Positions 36,366 through 45,724 of a DNA stretch of 64,000 nucleotides are shown piece by piece. The stretch covers positions 620,001 to 684,000 of the forward strand of contig NZ_CP041036.1 in the NCBI RefSeq assembly GCF_006385555.1. The letters are read 5' to 3'. This DNA is from Shewanella polaris. GTDB taxonomy: Bacteria; Pseudomonadota; Gammaproteobacteria; Enterobacterales; Shewanellaceae. The first letter of the stretch is position 1; every line of letters starts with the position of its first letter. The notes under the pieces are model-generated. The model saw nothing but the letters and a program-made list of their open reading frames with translations. It searched no databases and was not told the origin of the DNA. The position numbers and the translations under genes were made by a program.

Positions 36366-37793
36366 ATGCCCGATAGCCGAGTTCTTGATAGTGATGCCGC
36401 CCGAGGATTGCCTTGGGTTGTCGCGATTGCTTTTTTTATGCAGTCACTTGATGGAACGATTCTGAACACCGCGTTACCAGCGATGGCCAACGATTTAAGC
36501 GAAGATCCTTTGCGTATGCAAGGCGTCATTATCGCTTACATGTTAACGGTTGCTTTGTTAATCCCTGCTTCAGGCTGGATTGCTGATCGCTTTGGCACCA
36601 AAAAAATCTTCTTTGGTGCGATTTTATTGTTCAGTTTAGGATCACTGCTTTGTGCATTGTCCAATTCATTAGACATGCTGATTGGTGCTCGGGTTGTGCA
36701 AGGGTTAGGTGGTGCTTTGATGTTGCCTGTTGGAAGACTGGTGGTGCTGCGGGCATATCCACGCTCGGAATTAGTACGGATCATGGGATTTATTACCATT
36801 CCCGGTTTACTGGGTCCTTTGCTCGGCCCTACTCTGGGCGGTTGGATGGTGCAATACCTGACATGGCATTGGATCTTTTTGATCAATCTCCCTGTCGGCG
36901 TGGTCGGTTGCTATGCCGTGTGGAAGTTTATTCCCGATTTACGCGGCAAAGAAAAATCGCGTTTTGATAGTCTAGGTTTTTTGTTATTTGGCAGTGCAAT
37001 GTTGTTGATTACCATTGCCATGGAAGGGTTAGGGGAACTGGGCCTGCCGCACTTACGGGTGATGTTGTTGTTATTTGGCGGCATGGCGTGTTTGATAGCA
37101 TATTGGCTACGAGCCGGTCGAATAAATAATCCGTTATTTTCGCCTTCATTATTTAAAACAAGAACATTTGCTATCGGTATTTTTGGTAATCTTTTTGCGC
37201 GCTTGGGCAGTGGCGCATTGCCATTCCTAGTGCCTTTATTATTGCAAGTTGCGCTAGGTTATTCACCTTCTCAAGCGGGGATGAGCATGTTGCCATTAGC
37301 CGCAGCAGCTATGATAGCTAAGTCGCTGGCTCGACCTATTATCGAATGGTTTGGTTATCGCTTGGTGCTAACGATTAATACTTTGGCGCTGGGATTGATG
37401 CTTGCAAGTATGGGACTTGTGGGTGAACAAACGCCATATTGGTTGTTGTTGTGCATGTTAGCTATTCTTGGTGCAATTAACTCATTACAGTTTACGGCAA
37501 TGAATGCCGTGACGCTTATCGATTTAGACGATGTGAATGCCAGTAGTGGAAATAGCCTGTTGTCTGTGGTGGGACAGTTATCATTAAGTCTCGGTGTTGC
37601 GTGTGCTGGTGCTCTGCTAGGTGGTTTCAGTGCAGACGTTGGCAGTGATGATATGACGACTGTTCTGCAAGCTTTTCAACTGACTTTTGTCACTGTTGGC
37701 ATTATGGCGATGTTAGCCGCGACCATTTTTTCACAACTGTCTAAAGATGTTGGCCGAAGGGTTAAGGATTCAGAAGACAAGATCACATCCTAA
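36366..37793 (+). CDS. DHA2-type MFS efflux transporter (MdtD-like)
   Basis: This 475-residue, 14-helix major-facilitator protein resembles E. coli MdtD closely, with FFMQSLDGTILNTALPAM (DHA2 motif), SGWIADRFGTKKIFF (motif A) and GLLGPLLGPTLGGWM (motif C). It follows the riboswitch-controlled exporter by ten bases, with a textbook ribosome-binding site AAAGGAGG, so it probably shares the manganese-responsive transcript. The substrate is unknown. In E. coli mdtD is linked to mdtABC, which is not present here. Confidence 0.9.
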   Translation: MPDSRVLDSDAARGLPWVVAIAFFMQSLDGTILNTALPAMANDLSEDPLRMQGVIIAYMLTVALLIPASGWIADRFGTKKIFFGAILLFSLGSLLCALSNSLDMLIGARVVQGLGGALMLPVGRLVVLRAYPRSELVRIMGFITIPGLLGPLLGPTLGGWMVQYLTWHWIFLINLPVGVVGCYAVWKFIPDLRGKEKSRFDSLGFLLFGSAMLLITIAMEGLGELGLPHLRVMLLLFGGMACLIAYWLRAGRINNPLFSPSLFKTRTFAIGIFGNLFARLGSGALPFLVPLLLQVALGYSPSQAGMSMLPLAAAAMIAKSLARPIIEWFGYRLVLTINTLALGLMLASMGLVGEQTPYWLLLCMLAILGAINSLQFTAMNAVTLIDLDDVNASSGNSLLSVVGQLSLSLGVACAGALLGGFSADVGSDDMTTVLQAFQLTFVTVGIMAMLAATIFSQLSKDVGRRVKDSEDKITS

Positions 37794-38111
37794 GGTACAT
37801 AGTTACATGATACTGTCCGTGGATGTCCTAAGGGCTGTTGAGCAAATCTATACACCCATACTCCAGTGTTATTAACCTTGGTTATTTGAAGCTAGTGGCG
37901 ACTTCTTTTTTTATACTTTTAGTTTTCGCGCTGAAGTATCTCGTATGGGCAAAGCATTAAATAATCAATCTTGGATAAAACATCACAATTCATACCATTT
38001 TTGTGCAGTCCTCCACATATTTGCTTCCGTAAACGCTTAAAATATATACATGGAAGATCACTAATCTGCACCTATATTTAATTATGTTAAATATAATTAT
38101 GGAGTCACGTT
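37794..38111. other. Intergenic region before the SpoIIAA-like gene
   Basis: This 318-base AT-rich region contains no ORF that I can support. It includes the palindrome at 38073-38095, described separately. Confidence 0.4.
38073..38095. repeat. Perfect 9-base inverted repeat just upstream of the SpoIIAA-like gene
   Basis: TATATTTAA, TTATG and TTAAATATA form a perfect 9-base inverted repeat ending 16 bases before the gene's ATG. It could be an operator overlapping the promoter. No T run follows, so a terminator is unlikely. Confidence 0.5.
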
Positions 38112-38492
38112 ATGGATATTAAGAGACATGGTTTATCAATAGGCATAAACCGAATTGAAAATGTGTTTTTTGTGACATTGAAAGCGGTTGGCACATTAAC
38201 CCACGAAGATTATCTTGTCATTACGCCGATGTTAGAAGGAGCACTGAACCAAATAGCACAACCTAAAGTGAGTTTGTTCTTTGATGCCACAGAATTAGAT
38301 GGCTGGGATTTACATGCCGCTTGGGATGATTTAAAGCTAGGATTAAAACATAAATCTGAGTTTGAAAGAGTGGCTATTTGGGGGCGTAAAAACTGGCTAG
38401 ATTGGTCGGCTAAAATAGGTAGCTGGTTTATTTCGGGTGAAATTAAATATTTTGAAGACCAAGATGAAGCCTTAAAATGGCTTCGTTATTAA
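38112..38492 (+). CDS. SpoIIAA-like (STAS-fold) protein
   Basis: This 126-residue soluble protein matches the SpoIIAA-like family PF11964 by its features: an N-terminal strand-rich portion (HEDYLVITPMLEGAL), VSLFFDATELDGWDLHAAWDDL and RVAIWGRKNWLDW, ending with EIKYFEDQDEALKWL. The family is linked to lipid or hydrophobic-ligand binding and partner-switching folds, but members have no assigned role. It is a single gene. Confidence 0.85.
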   Translation: MDIKRHGLSIGINRIENVFFVTLKAVGTLTHEDYLVITPMLEGALNQIAQPKVSLFFDATELDGWDLHAAWDDLKLGLKHKSEFERVAIWGRKNWLDWSAKIGSWFISGEIKYFEDQDEALKWLRY

Positions 38493-38590
38493 TCAGGAGC
38501 GTATCTGTTGATATATTGTTTGATGAATGGATTTTACCCTAGGATACAATAGTTATTATTGGTTAGGGTTTTGATCACGGCACAAAGTAG

Positions 38591-38785
38591 TTATGCCGTT
38601 GTATTGATAATATGGCCGCTGTTACCAATAGGTTGTGGCACAGGTAATTGTGCTGCTTCCATTAGTTGCAAAGCCATTTGCCCTTCCATTTCTTGCTGAT
38701 TTTTAGCGATAACAGCAACCATTAAACTATTTCCTGAATCAATCGTTGTAGGCATTGAAGACGGTGAATTAACACTAATTGACAT
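38591..38785 (-). CDS. Short YjfB-like protein (putative motility protein family)
   Basis: This 64-residue protein starts MSISVNSPSSMPTTIDSGNS and continues with a helix (LMVAVIAKNQQEMEGQMALQ) and an IGNSGHIINTTA end. The layout of a short helix followed by a small G..I....A tail resembles the YjfB-type PF14070 family. The similarity is weak, so the function is open. ATG at 38785 has AAGG at a good distance. It diverges from the MarR gene across a palindrome at 38885-38898. Confidence 0.5.
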   Translation of the reverse strand: MSISVNSPSSMPTTIDSGNSLMVAVIAKNQQEMEGQMALQLMEAAQLPVPQPIGNSGHIINTTA

Positions 38786-38884
38786 AGTTAACCTTAATAT
38801 AAATTGAATAGTAATGTTATATCGGTCAGGCATCGAAAAGCTTGATGTATTTTTAGCAAATGGCTTATTGCATTTTTGATTATA

Positions 38885-38898
38885 GGTTGTGCACAACC
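38885..38898. promoter_or_regulatory. Perfect 14-bp palindrome between YjfB-like and MarR genes
   Basis: GGTTGTGCACAACC is a perfect palindrome 43 bases before the MarR start codon and about 100 bases before the YjfB-like gene. Its position between divergent genes fits a MarR-family operator. The sequence differs from the known OhrR operator. Confidence 0.55.
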
Positions 38899-38941
38899 AA
38901 TGTTATCATTAATCATTATTATTGGTTAGTGGAGTAAAGTC

Positions 38942-39433
38942 ATGTCTAGTAAAGCGTTTACTGAATCTCAGTTACCTGCGGCACAAAATCCGCTAGCACT
39001 TGAAAACCAAGTGTGTTTTTCTTTGTACAGTGCCGCTAATGCGATGATCCGCGCATATCGACCATTGTTGGATGAGCTGTCGCTGACTTACCCACAATAT
39101 CTAGTGATGATGGTGCTTTGGAAAGAGCCAGGCATAAGTGTTAAAACCTTAGGGGATAAATTACATTTAGATTCTGGCACGTTAACCCCATTACTAAAAC
39201 GTTTAGAGAATAAAGCGTTAGTCACCCGTGGACGCAGTGAGTTGGATGAACGTGTGCGTGTGTTACATGTCACGGTGCAAGGGCAACAGTTATATCAGCA
39301 AGCCCTAACTATTCCAGAGCAAATGCGTTGTAAAGTGGGTGGCAGTATTGAAGACTTACAACAACTAAAGCAACTGTGTGATCAAGCTTTTACTGCTCTT
39401 AATTCTGGAGAGGCGAGTAGTTGTGAAATGTGA
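38942..39433 (+). CDS. MarR-family regulator (OhrR-like)
   Basis: This 163-residue regulator has a MarR winged helix (LDELSLTYPQYLVMMVLW, KTLGDKLHLDSGTLTPLLKRLE, RGRSELDERVRVLHVT). The N-terminal ENQVCFSLYSAANAMIRAYR contains the Cys that reacts with organic peroxides in OhrR proteins. OhrR represses the peroxidase gene ohr, but no ohr gene is next to it. The gene diverges from the YjfB-like gene. Confidence 0.85.
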   Translation: MSSKAFTESQLPAAQNPLALENQVCFSLYSAANAMIRAYRPLLDELSLTYPQYLVMMVLWKEPGISVKTLGDKLHLDSGTLTPLLKRLENKALVTRGRSELDERVRVLHVTVQGQQLYQQALTIPEQMRCKVGGSIEDLQQLKQLCDQAFTALNSGEASSCEM

Positions 39434-39770
39434 TTAACTTGAGCGTGACGATGGTCTCATGAATACTCAACTATCATGAGCTTGAGTCAATAAGTTTACA
39501 GCAACAACAGTTAAGCTATTTTATTGCTACTTACCTATTAGCAATGGTTAGCGCCAGTATTAAGCGGGAACTGCATTTTACATAAGCCAAGATGGTTACC
39601 CTTGGAACTGTTCACCAAGCAAGTTTATACTTGATTAACCCCCAGAGTGACAAACCGCATATGTGATGGGGCTCGCTATTGTCTAAAGACATGCTCTAAA
39701 GATATGCAATCATAAAAGTGTCATCTTAATGTCATAGTATTGTTTATCAACATAAAAAGGTATCAGAACT
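39434..39770. other. Intergenic region before chrA
   Basis: This 337-base stretch between the MarR and ChrA genes shows no supportable ORF, repeat or clear terminator. Confidence 0.4.
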
Positions 39771-40922
39771 ATGTGGCAAATATTCAGTCGTTTTTTAGCG
39801 CTAGGGTTAATTAGTTTTGGCGGCCCTGCGGCACATATTGGTTACTTTAGAAAAGCATTTGTTGATGAATTGCAATGGCTAGACAGTAAACAATATTCCA
39901 GTTTTGTCGCTTTAAGCCAGTTTATGCCTGGCCCGGGCTCAAGTCAGGTTGGTTTTGCCATTGGCTACCATCGTGGTGGTTTATTGGGTGGGTTAGCGGC
40001 CTTTTTAGGGTTTACTTTACCGTCTTTTTTACTGATGTTTTTATTTGCGGTGACTAGTGCCCAATGGTTAGATTTAACAGCCGTTGAGGGCGCTATTCAC
40101 GGCCTCAAACTACTGGCTGTTGTGGTTGTCGCCGATGCGACCTTGTCAATGTTTAGTCAGTTTTGCCAGCGTAAAACAACTAAAGTATTAATGGCCACAA
40201 CTGCTGTAGCGACGCTATTAATGCCTTCATTATTAATGCAAATAACGGTGTTAATAGTGGCTGCTGTTGTCGGGGTTATGTTGTTGACTCGAGGTGAGGC
40301 TATTACCCCAGATGCTCCAGCTATCAAGCTTAATTATTATTGGTTAGCATTATTTATTATCGGATTAGCCACATCGTTTTATTTCATTAATCAACCCGAT
40401 AGCCTTGGGCTGATTTTTGCAAAATTCTTCCAAGTCGGTAGTTTAGTTTTTGGTGGCGGACACGTGGTGCTGCCATTACTTGAAACTAGTGTGGGTGAAT
40501 ACATGACCCCAGATCGTTTTTTAACGGGTTACGCGCTTGCACAAGCTATTCCTGGCCCCATGTTTACGTTAGCCACTTTTTTAGGTGCTGACTTATGGTT
40601 AGAGTCTCCTATTCAAGGGGCATTGGTCGCCACATTTGCTATTTTTATTCCGGGATTTTTATTAATGCTGGTGGGGTTAAAAAGTTGGCATTCAATCAGT
40701 CAGCGGCCAGCTATTGCTGGTGCGTTAGCGGGAGTTAATGCGGCTGTTGTAGGGCTATTACTTGCAGCACTTTACCAGCCTGTATTTACTAGTGCGGTGA
40801 TTATGCCGTTGGATATGGCTTTAGTGGTTATTGGTTTTAGTATTTTAAAAATATTCAAACCAAGTCTTGTTTGGTTAGTGATAGGGTTTGCTTTTATAGG
40901 CAGTATATTGGCGATGCTATAA
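39771..40922 (+). CDS. chrA: Chromate transporter ChrA
   Basis: This 383-residue two-domain protein belongs to the CHR family. The N-terminal domain has FSRFLALGLISFGGPAAHIGY and AQSQFMPGPGSSQVGFAIG-type motifs (SQFMPGPGSSQ), and the second copy has FFQVGSLVFGGGHVVLPLL and AQAIPGPMFTLATFLG. ChrA exports chromate from the cytoplasm. Ten to twelve hydrophobic segments are visible. Chromate is the family substrate, but sulfate analogues or other anions cannot be excluded. Confidence 0.93.
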   Translation: MWQIFSRFLALGLISFGGPAAHIGYFRKAFVDELQWLDSKQYSSFVALSQFMPGPGSSQVGFAIGYHRGGLLGGLAAFLGFTLPSFLLMFLFAVTSAQWLDLTAVEGAIHGLKLLAVVVVADATLSMFSQFCQRKTTKVLMATTAVATLLMPSLLMQITVLIVAAVVGVMLLTRGEAITPDAPAIKLNYYWLALFIIGLATSFYFINQPDSLGLIFAKFFQVGSLVFGGGHVVLPLLETSVGEYMTPDRFLTGYALAQAIPGPMFTLATFLGADLWLESPIQGALVATFAIFIPGFLLMLVGLKSWHSISQRPAIAGALAGVNAAVVGLLLAALYQPVFTSAVIMPLDMALVVIGFSILKIFKPSLVWLVIGFAFIGSILAML

Positions 40923-41054
40923 TATTATTTTAATATTGTTTGTTTTTGCGACACATTTCACTCTATTGGGGCTGTGTTATTGTAAGTTAGCGTAAAGGTC
41001 TATTATATATAGACTATAATAACGAATAGATTTTACCTACTAAGGCTAACCACT

Positions 41055-42719
41055 ATGCTGGGATCTTCGCTACGCAATAAGCTACTCGGGCTATCATTAA
41101 TTCCTCTTTTATTAATTCTTACCGTATTGTTGAGTATTTTTTATGTCAATGAAAGTGCATCTTTAACCAAAGATATTGATAATTTTCGCAATGAATTAAT
41201 TTCAGAGCGTGAAAATCAACTTAAAGAAACTGTTCAGGTTGCCCAAGGCGTTGTTGAATATCAAATGGCTTTAGGTGATGAGGGTGATGTCAATAATGCC
41301 TTAAGAGACTTACGCTTTGGTACTGCTGGGTATTTTTATATTTATGATGATACTGGCCTAAATATATTTCATGCCACCATGCCTGAACTTGAAGGCCAAA
41401 ATAAAATTGATATGGCCGATCCCAATGGTACTAAAATTATTGTTGGATTGTTAGATGCTGCTAAAGCGGGCACAGGTAATTTCTCGTATTATTATAAAAA
41501 ACCAGGAAGCGACCAACTTATTAAAAAACTGGGTTTTGCAGTAATGATACCGAATACTAATTGGATGTTAGGTTCAGGCGCTTATATTGATGACATTGAA
41601 GAGTCTATTGCTGCTTACGAAGTTTATAAAACTGAAGAGATGAACCAGAAAGCATTTTTATTTTTATTAATCGCTTTAGGGCTTGCTGGTGTGACGGCCT
41701 TTGCCGTGGTGCTGATGGCACATAAAATGGTAGTACCAATTAAAAATATGGCCATCTCGTTAAATGACATTGCCAAAGGTGAAGGAGATTTAACAAAACG
41801 CTTAGACGTAACCAGTGAAGATGAGATTGGCCAATTAGGCAGCGCATTTAATCTGTTTGTTGACAAATTACAGCATATTCTTGGTGATGTAGCCGGCGCT
41901 ACGGACAGAGTTAAACATGCTGCTCAAAGTATCAGTGGGCAAACCATGTCGATGTCTGAGCAACTCAACCACCATAATAATGAAGTTGATCAAATTGTCA
42001 CCGCTATCACCGAAATGTCAGCGACAGCCAATGATGTGGCCCACAACACGAATATGGTAGCAGAAGCCACCCATGCGGCCTCAGACAATGTAGCGAAAGC
42101 ACAAAACTGTGTTGATACCTCATTAACTGAAGTGTCTCACTTAATGGAGCAAATCGACAATGCAGCCGCAGATGTTAAGTCATTAAGTGAGCAATCTACA
42201 AAAATTAATACCGTACTTGGTGTGATAGGTGGCATTGCTGAACAAACCAACTTATTGGCGCTTAACGCAGCGATTGAAGCTGCACGAGCGGGCGAACAAG
42301 GCCGAGGGTTTGCAGTAGTTGCCGATGAAGTAAGAAACTTGGCCAGTCGCACTCAAACCAGTACGGTTGAAATTAACGAAATGCTGGCCGAATTGCATAA
42401 GCTCGTGACTAAGGCTGTACAAACCATGGCCGAAAGCCAAACCAGTTGTTTAAGTTCGGTTGAGTCCTCAAGGGCGATTTCTGAGAGTTTAGGTGCTGTA
42501 ACCTCATCAGTAACCAGTATTAATGACATGAGTACTCAAATTGCTACCGCAGCAACAGAGCAAAGCTCAGTAACTGAAGAAATTAATCGTAATATTAATT
42601 CAGTACAAGAAATTGTGAATATGTTATTAACAGCTAGCCAAGATGCTTCTGGTATGAGTAAAACGGTGGCGAATGAAGGTCAGACACTGTCTGAGCTGGT
42701 TGGGCAGTTTAAGATTTAA
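41055..42719 (+). CDS. Methyl-accepting chemotaxis protein with sCache domain
   Basis: This 554-residue chemoreceptor has an N-terminal transmembrane helix (about 11-27), a periplasmic single Cache (sCache_2) ligand domain (about 30-195, with [24 protein letters not shown] and [15 protein letters not shown]), a second helix (about 198-220), a HAMP region and a long cytoplasmic signalling bundle with the hallmark [20 protein letters not shown] followed by [15 protein letters not shown]. There is no C-terminal CheR-binding pentapeptide. sCache_2 receptors often bind small organic acids; the ligand is unknown. Confidence 0.93.
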   Translation: MLGSSLRNKLLGLSLIPLLLILTVLLSIFYVNESASLTKDIDNFRNELISERENQLKETVQVAQGVVEYQMALGDEGDVNNALRDLRFGTAGYFYIYDDTGLNIFHATMPELEGQNKIDMADPNGTKIIVGLLDAAKAGTGNFSYYYKKPGSDQLIKKLGFAVMIPNTNWMLGSGAYIDDIEESIAAYEVYKTEEMNQKAFLFLLIALGLAGVTAFAVVLMAHKMVVPIKNMAISLNDIAKGEGDLTKRLDVTSEDEIGQLGSAFNLFVDKLQHILGDVAGATDRVKHAAQSISGQTMSMSEQLNHHNNEVDQIVTAITEMSATANDVAHNTNMVAEATHAASDNVAKAQNCVDTSLTEVSHLMEQIDNAAADVKSLSEQSTKINTVLGVIGGIAEQTNLLALNAAIEAARAGEQGRGFAVVADEVRNLASRTQTSTVEINEMLAELHKLVTKAVQTMAESQTSCLSSVESSRAISESLGAVTSSVTSINDMSTQIATAATEQSSVTEEINRNINSVQEIVNMLLTASQDASGMSKTVANEGQTLSELVGQFKI

Positions 42720-42745
42720 ACTAATTGCCGTTGTAAGAGCTACAT

Positions 42746-42776
42746 AAAAATGAACCCGCTGAGGGTTCATTTTTTT
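42746..42776 (+). terminator. Terminator of the chemoreceptor gene
   Basis: AAAATGAACCC, a GCTGA loop and GGGTTCATTTT are followed by a T run, 26 bases after the stop codon. Confidence 0.9.
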
Positions 42777-42932
42777 ATGTTTTATCCGCAATCGAGATGA
42801 GTGCAATACCCTTGGCACATATTCATCATTAGTTTGTTAATAATCGCTCTTCTGGTCTAGGTTTAGTACCTGTCATGGGGTAAAATACGCCGTTGCACCT
42901 TTTGTTAACTGCTAAATATAAGTTGAATATTC

Positions 42933-44031
42933 ATGTTTGAAGTTAATCCAGTAAAATTCAAAATCAAAGAGCTCGCTGAACGTACTGAGTTACTTCGGGG
43001 GTATCTTTGACTACGCTGCCAAAAGTGAGCGTCTCGAAGAAGTCAATCGAGAGCTAGAAAGCCCTGAAGTGTGGAATGAGCCTGAACGTGCTCAAGCCTT
43101 GGGTAAAGAGCGCGCCGCATTAGAAGCCGTTGTTAAAACTATTGATGATATGGACACGGGTCTTGAAGACATCGAAGGATTGCTAGAGCTGGCAATCGAA
43201 GAAGATGACGAAGAAACATTTAATGATGCCGCTACAGAGCTTGAAAGCTTAGACTCTCGTCTGGCCGATTTAGAATTCCGTCGCATGTTTTCTGGTAAAA
43301 GTGACGCTGCAAACTGTTATCTTGATATTCAATCTGGTTCTGGCGGCACTGAAGCACAAGACTGGGCCAACATGGTTCTGCGGATGTATTTACGCTGGGG
43401 TGACGCACATGGTTATAGCCCAGAGTTAATGGAAGTCACAGATGGCGATGTAGCAGGTATTAAAGGCGCTACGATTAAGTTTACTGGCGAATATGCTTTT
43501 GGTTGGATGCGAACTGAGACGGGTGTGCATCGCTTAGTACGTAAATCGCCATTTGATTCATCAGGTAAACGTCATACTTCTTTTTGTTCGGTTTTCGTTT
43601 ACCCAGAAATTGATGATGATATTGAAATTGATATTAATCCATCGGATTTACGTATCGACACTTACCGTGCATCAGGCGCGGGTGGTCAGCACGTCAACAA
43701 AACAGATTCAGCGATACGTATTACGCATTTACCAACCAATACAGTGGTGCAATGTCAAAACGATCGCTCGCAACACAAAAACCGTGACTCTGCTTTTAAG
43801 CAATTAAAAGCCAAGTTATACGAGTTAGAAATGCATAAGCAAAATGCCGACAAGCAAGCCGCTGAAGATGCAAAATCAGACATCGGTTGGGGCAGTCAAA
43901 TTCGTTCATACGTATTAGACGACGCCCGTATCAAAGATTTACGTACAGGGGTTGAGAACCGTAATACTCAAACTGTGCTGGATGGTGATTTAGATAAGTT
44001 TATTGAAGCCAGCCTAAAATCAGGACTTTAA
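42933..44031 (+). CDS. prfB: Peptide chain release factor 2 (programmed +1 frameshift)
   Basis: RF2 recognises UGA and UAA stop codons. Synthesis begins at ATG 42933, runs 25 codons to an in-frame TGA at 43008-43010, and then shifts +1 at CTT TGA C to read GAC onwards, giving 365 residues as in E. coli. Features are the SPF-type recognition region ([17 protein letters not shown]), the catalytic GGQ in [16 protein letters not shown] and the C-terminal domain. The ORF without the shift would lack its first 25 residues. lysS follows 55 bases later, as in other proteobacteria. Confidence 0.97.
42993..43011 (+). promoter_or_regulatory. prfB frameshift element
   Basis: CTTCGGGGGTATCTTTGAC contains the internal Shine-Dalgarno-like GGGGG, the slippery CTT, the in-frame TGA and the following C, all spaced as in the conserved autoregulatory site. 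When RF2 is scarce, TGA decoding slows and the ribosome shifts to produce more RF2. Confidence 0.96.
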
Positions 44032-44086
44032 TTAAAATTAATACTTCCCGCCATGTAATGATGGTAGGTAAAAGCGAGAATATAAC

Positions 44087-45589
44087 ATGACTGAACACGT
44101 ACAAGATGAAAACAAACTGATTGCTGAGCGTCGCGCAAAATTAGACTTTATGCGCACCACCTGTCCTGCTAATGCTCACCCAAATACATGGCATCGCAGC
44201 CATAAAGCGGCTGAACTTCAGGCTCAATATGGTGAGCAGACCAAAGAAGCATTAGAAGAATTAGCTTTTCAAACCAGCATTGCTGGCCGTGTTATGGCTA
44301 AGCGTGGTCCGTTTTTGGTGATTCAAGATGTGTCTGGTCGTATTCAAGCTTATGCTGGTAAGCCAGTACAAGGCGATTTAAAAGAGCGTTATCAAGGTTT
44401 AGATATCGGTGACATCATTGGTGTTAAAGGTCAGCTGCATTTATCTGGTAAAGGCGACTTGTACGTTAACATGGAAGAATATGAATTACTGACCAAAGCA
44501 TTGCGTCCGTTACCTGAAAAATTCCACGGTTTAACTGACCAAGAAACGCGTTACCGTCAGCGTTATGTTGATTTGATTGTCAATGAAGATTCTCGCAACG
44601 CATTCATTATGCGTTCTAAAGTGGTTTCTGCTATTCGTAACTTCATGATGAAAAAAGAGTTCATGGAAGTTGAAACCCCAATGATGCACGTTATTCCTGG
44701 TGGTGCTTCAGCACGTCCGTTTGTGACTCATCATAATGCGTTAGACATGGCTATGTACTTGCGTATTGCACCAGAATTATATTTAAAGCGTTTAGTTGTT
44801 GGTGGTTTTGAGCGGGTGTTCGAAATTAACCGTAACTTCCGTAATGAAGGTTTATCACCACGTCATAACCCAGAATTCACCATGATGGAATTCTATATGG
44901 CGTATGCTGATTACAACGATCTTATGGATTTAACTGAAGAAATGCTCAGTTCAATTGCCATTGATCTATTAGGCAGTGCCCAAATGCCATACGGCGAGCA
45001 CACCGTAGATTTTGGTGGCCCTTATGCCCGTTTAAGCATGTTAGAAGCGATTCAGAAATACAATCCTGACAACGCGACTATTCAGGCTATGACCTACGAG
45101 CAAGTTAAAGATCTAGAGTTTATGCGCGATTTAGCATCGAGCCTAGGCATCAAGCTAGAAAAATTCTGGACTTGTGGTCAGCTGCTGGAAGAAATATTTG
45201 GTGAAACCGCCGAGACTCAATTGATGCAGCCAACCTTTATTACTGGTTATCCTGCAGATATTTCGCCTTTGGCGCGCCGTAACGATAATAATGATTTCAT
45301 TACCGATCGTTTTGAGTTCTTTATCGGTGGCCGCGAAGTTGCTAATGGCTTTAGCGAGCTTAACGATGCTGAAGATCAAGACCGACGCTTTAAAGCGCAA
45401 GTTGATGCAAAAGATGCTGGCGATGATGAAGCTATGTTTTACGATGCAGACTACATCACTGCACTTGAACACGGTTTACCACCAACAGCAGGCCAAGGTA
45501 TTGGTATCGATCGTTTAGTGATGTTATTCACTAATACCCATACTATCCGCGACGTGATTTTATTCCCAGCAATGCGCCCACAAGCGTAA
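44087..45589 (+). CDS. lysS: Lysyl-tRNA synthetase, class II
   Basis: LysS charges tRNA-Lys in the cytoplasm. The 500-residue product has an N-terminal OB-fold anticodon domain (about residues 60-150) and a class II catalytic core with motif 1 ([15 protein letters not shown]), motif 2 ([20 protein letters not shown]) and motif 3 ([18 protein letters not shown]). The length is typical. It is downstream of prfB in the usual order and is followed by a strong terminator. Confidence 0.97.
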   Translation: MTEHVQDENKLIAERRAKLDFMRTTCPANAHPNTWHRSHKAAELQAQYGEQTKEALEELAFQTSIAGRVMAKRGPFLVIQDVSGRIQAYAGKPVQGDLKERYQGLDIGDIIGVKGQLHLSGKGDLYVNMEEYELLTKALRPLPEKFHGLTDQETRYRQRYVDLIVNEDSRNAFIMRSKVVSAIRNFMMKKEFMEVETPMMHVIPGGASARPFVTHHNALDMAMYLRIAPELYLKRLVVGGFERVFEINRNFRNEGLSPRHNPEFTMMEFYMAYADYNDLMDLTEEMLSSIAIDLLGSAQMPYGEHTVDFGGPYARLSMLEAIQKYNPDNATIQAMTYEQVKDLEFMRDLASSLGIKLEKFWTCGQLLEEIFGETAETQLMQPTFITGYPADISPLARRNDNNDFITDRFEFFIGGREVANGFSELNDAEDQDRRFKAQVDAKDAGDDEAMFYDADYITALEHGLPPTAGQGIGIDRLVMLFTNTHTIRDVILFPAMRPQA

Positions 45590-45637
45590 ATGCATTTGCC
45601 GGCTATTTGTTATTGAGTCGCCGACATTAATAAAACC

Positions 45638-45666
45638 AAAACCAGCCCGCGGGCTGGTTTTTTGTT
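45638..45666. terminator. Terminator between lysS and the persulfide reductase gene
   Basis: AAAACCAGCCCG and CGGGCTGGTTTT form an exact stem followed by T residues, placed between convergent genes. Confidence 0.92.
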
Positions 45667-45724
45667 TTATAACTTACTGAATAAGAGCGCTTGATGGTCT
45701 TATTCTTTTAGCGTCAGTGACGGA

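Noticed and set aside
42933..43010. In-frame TGA that would make prfB look like a truncated pseudogene.
   Set aside because: The CTTTGAC shift site and G-rich upstream element match the programmed frameshift, so the gene is intact.
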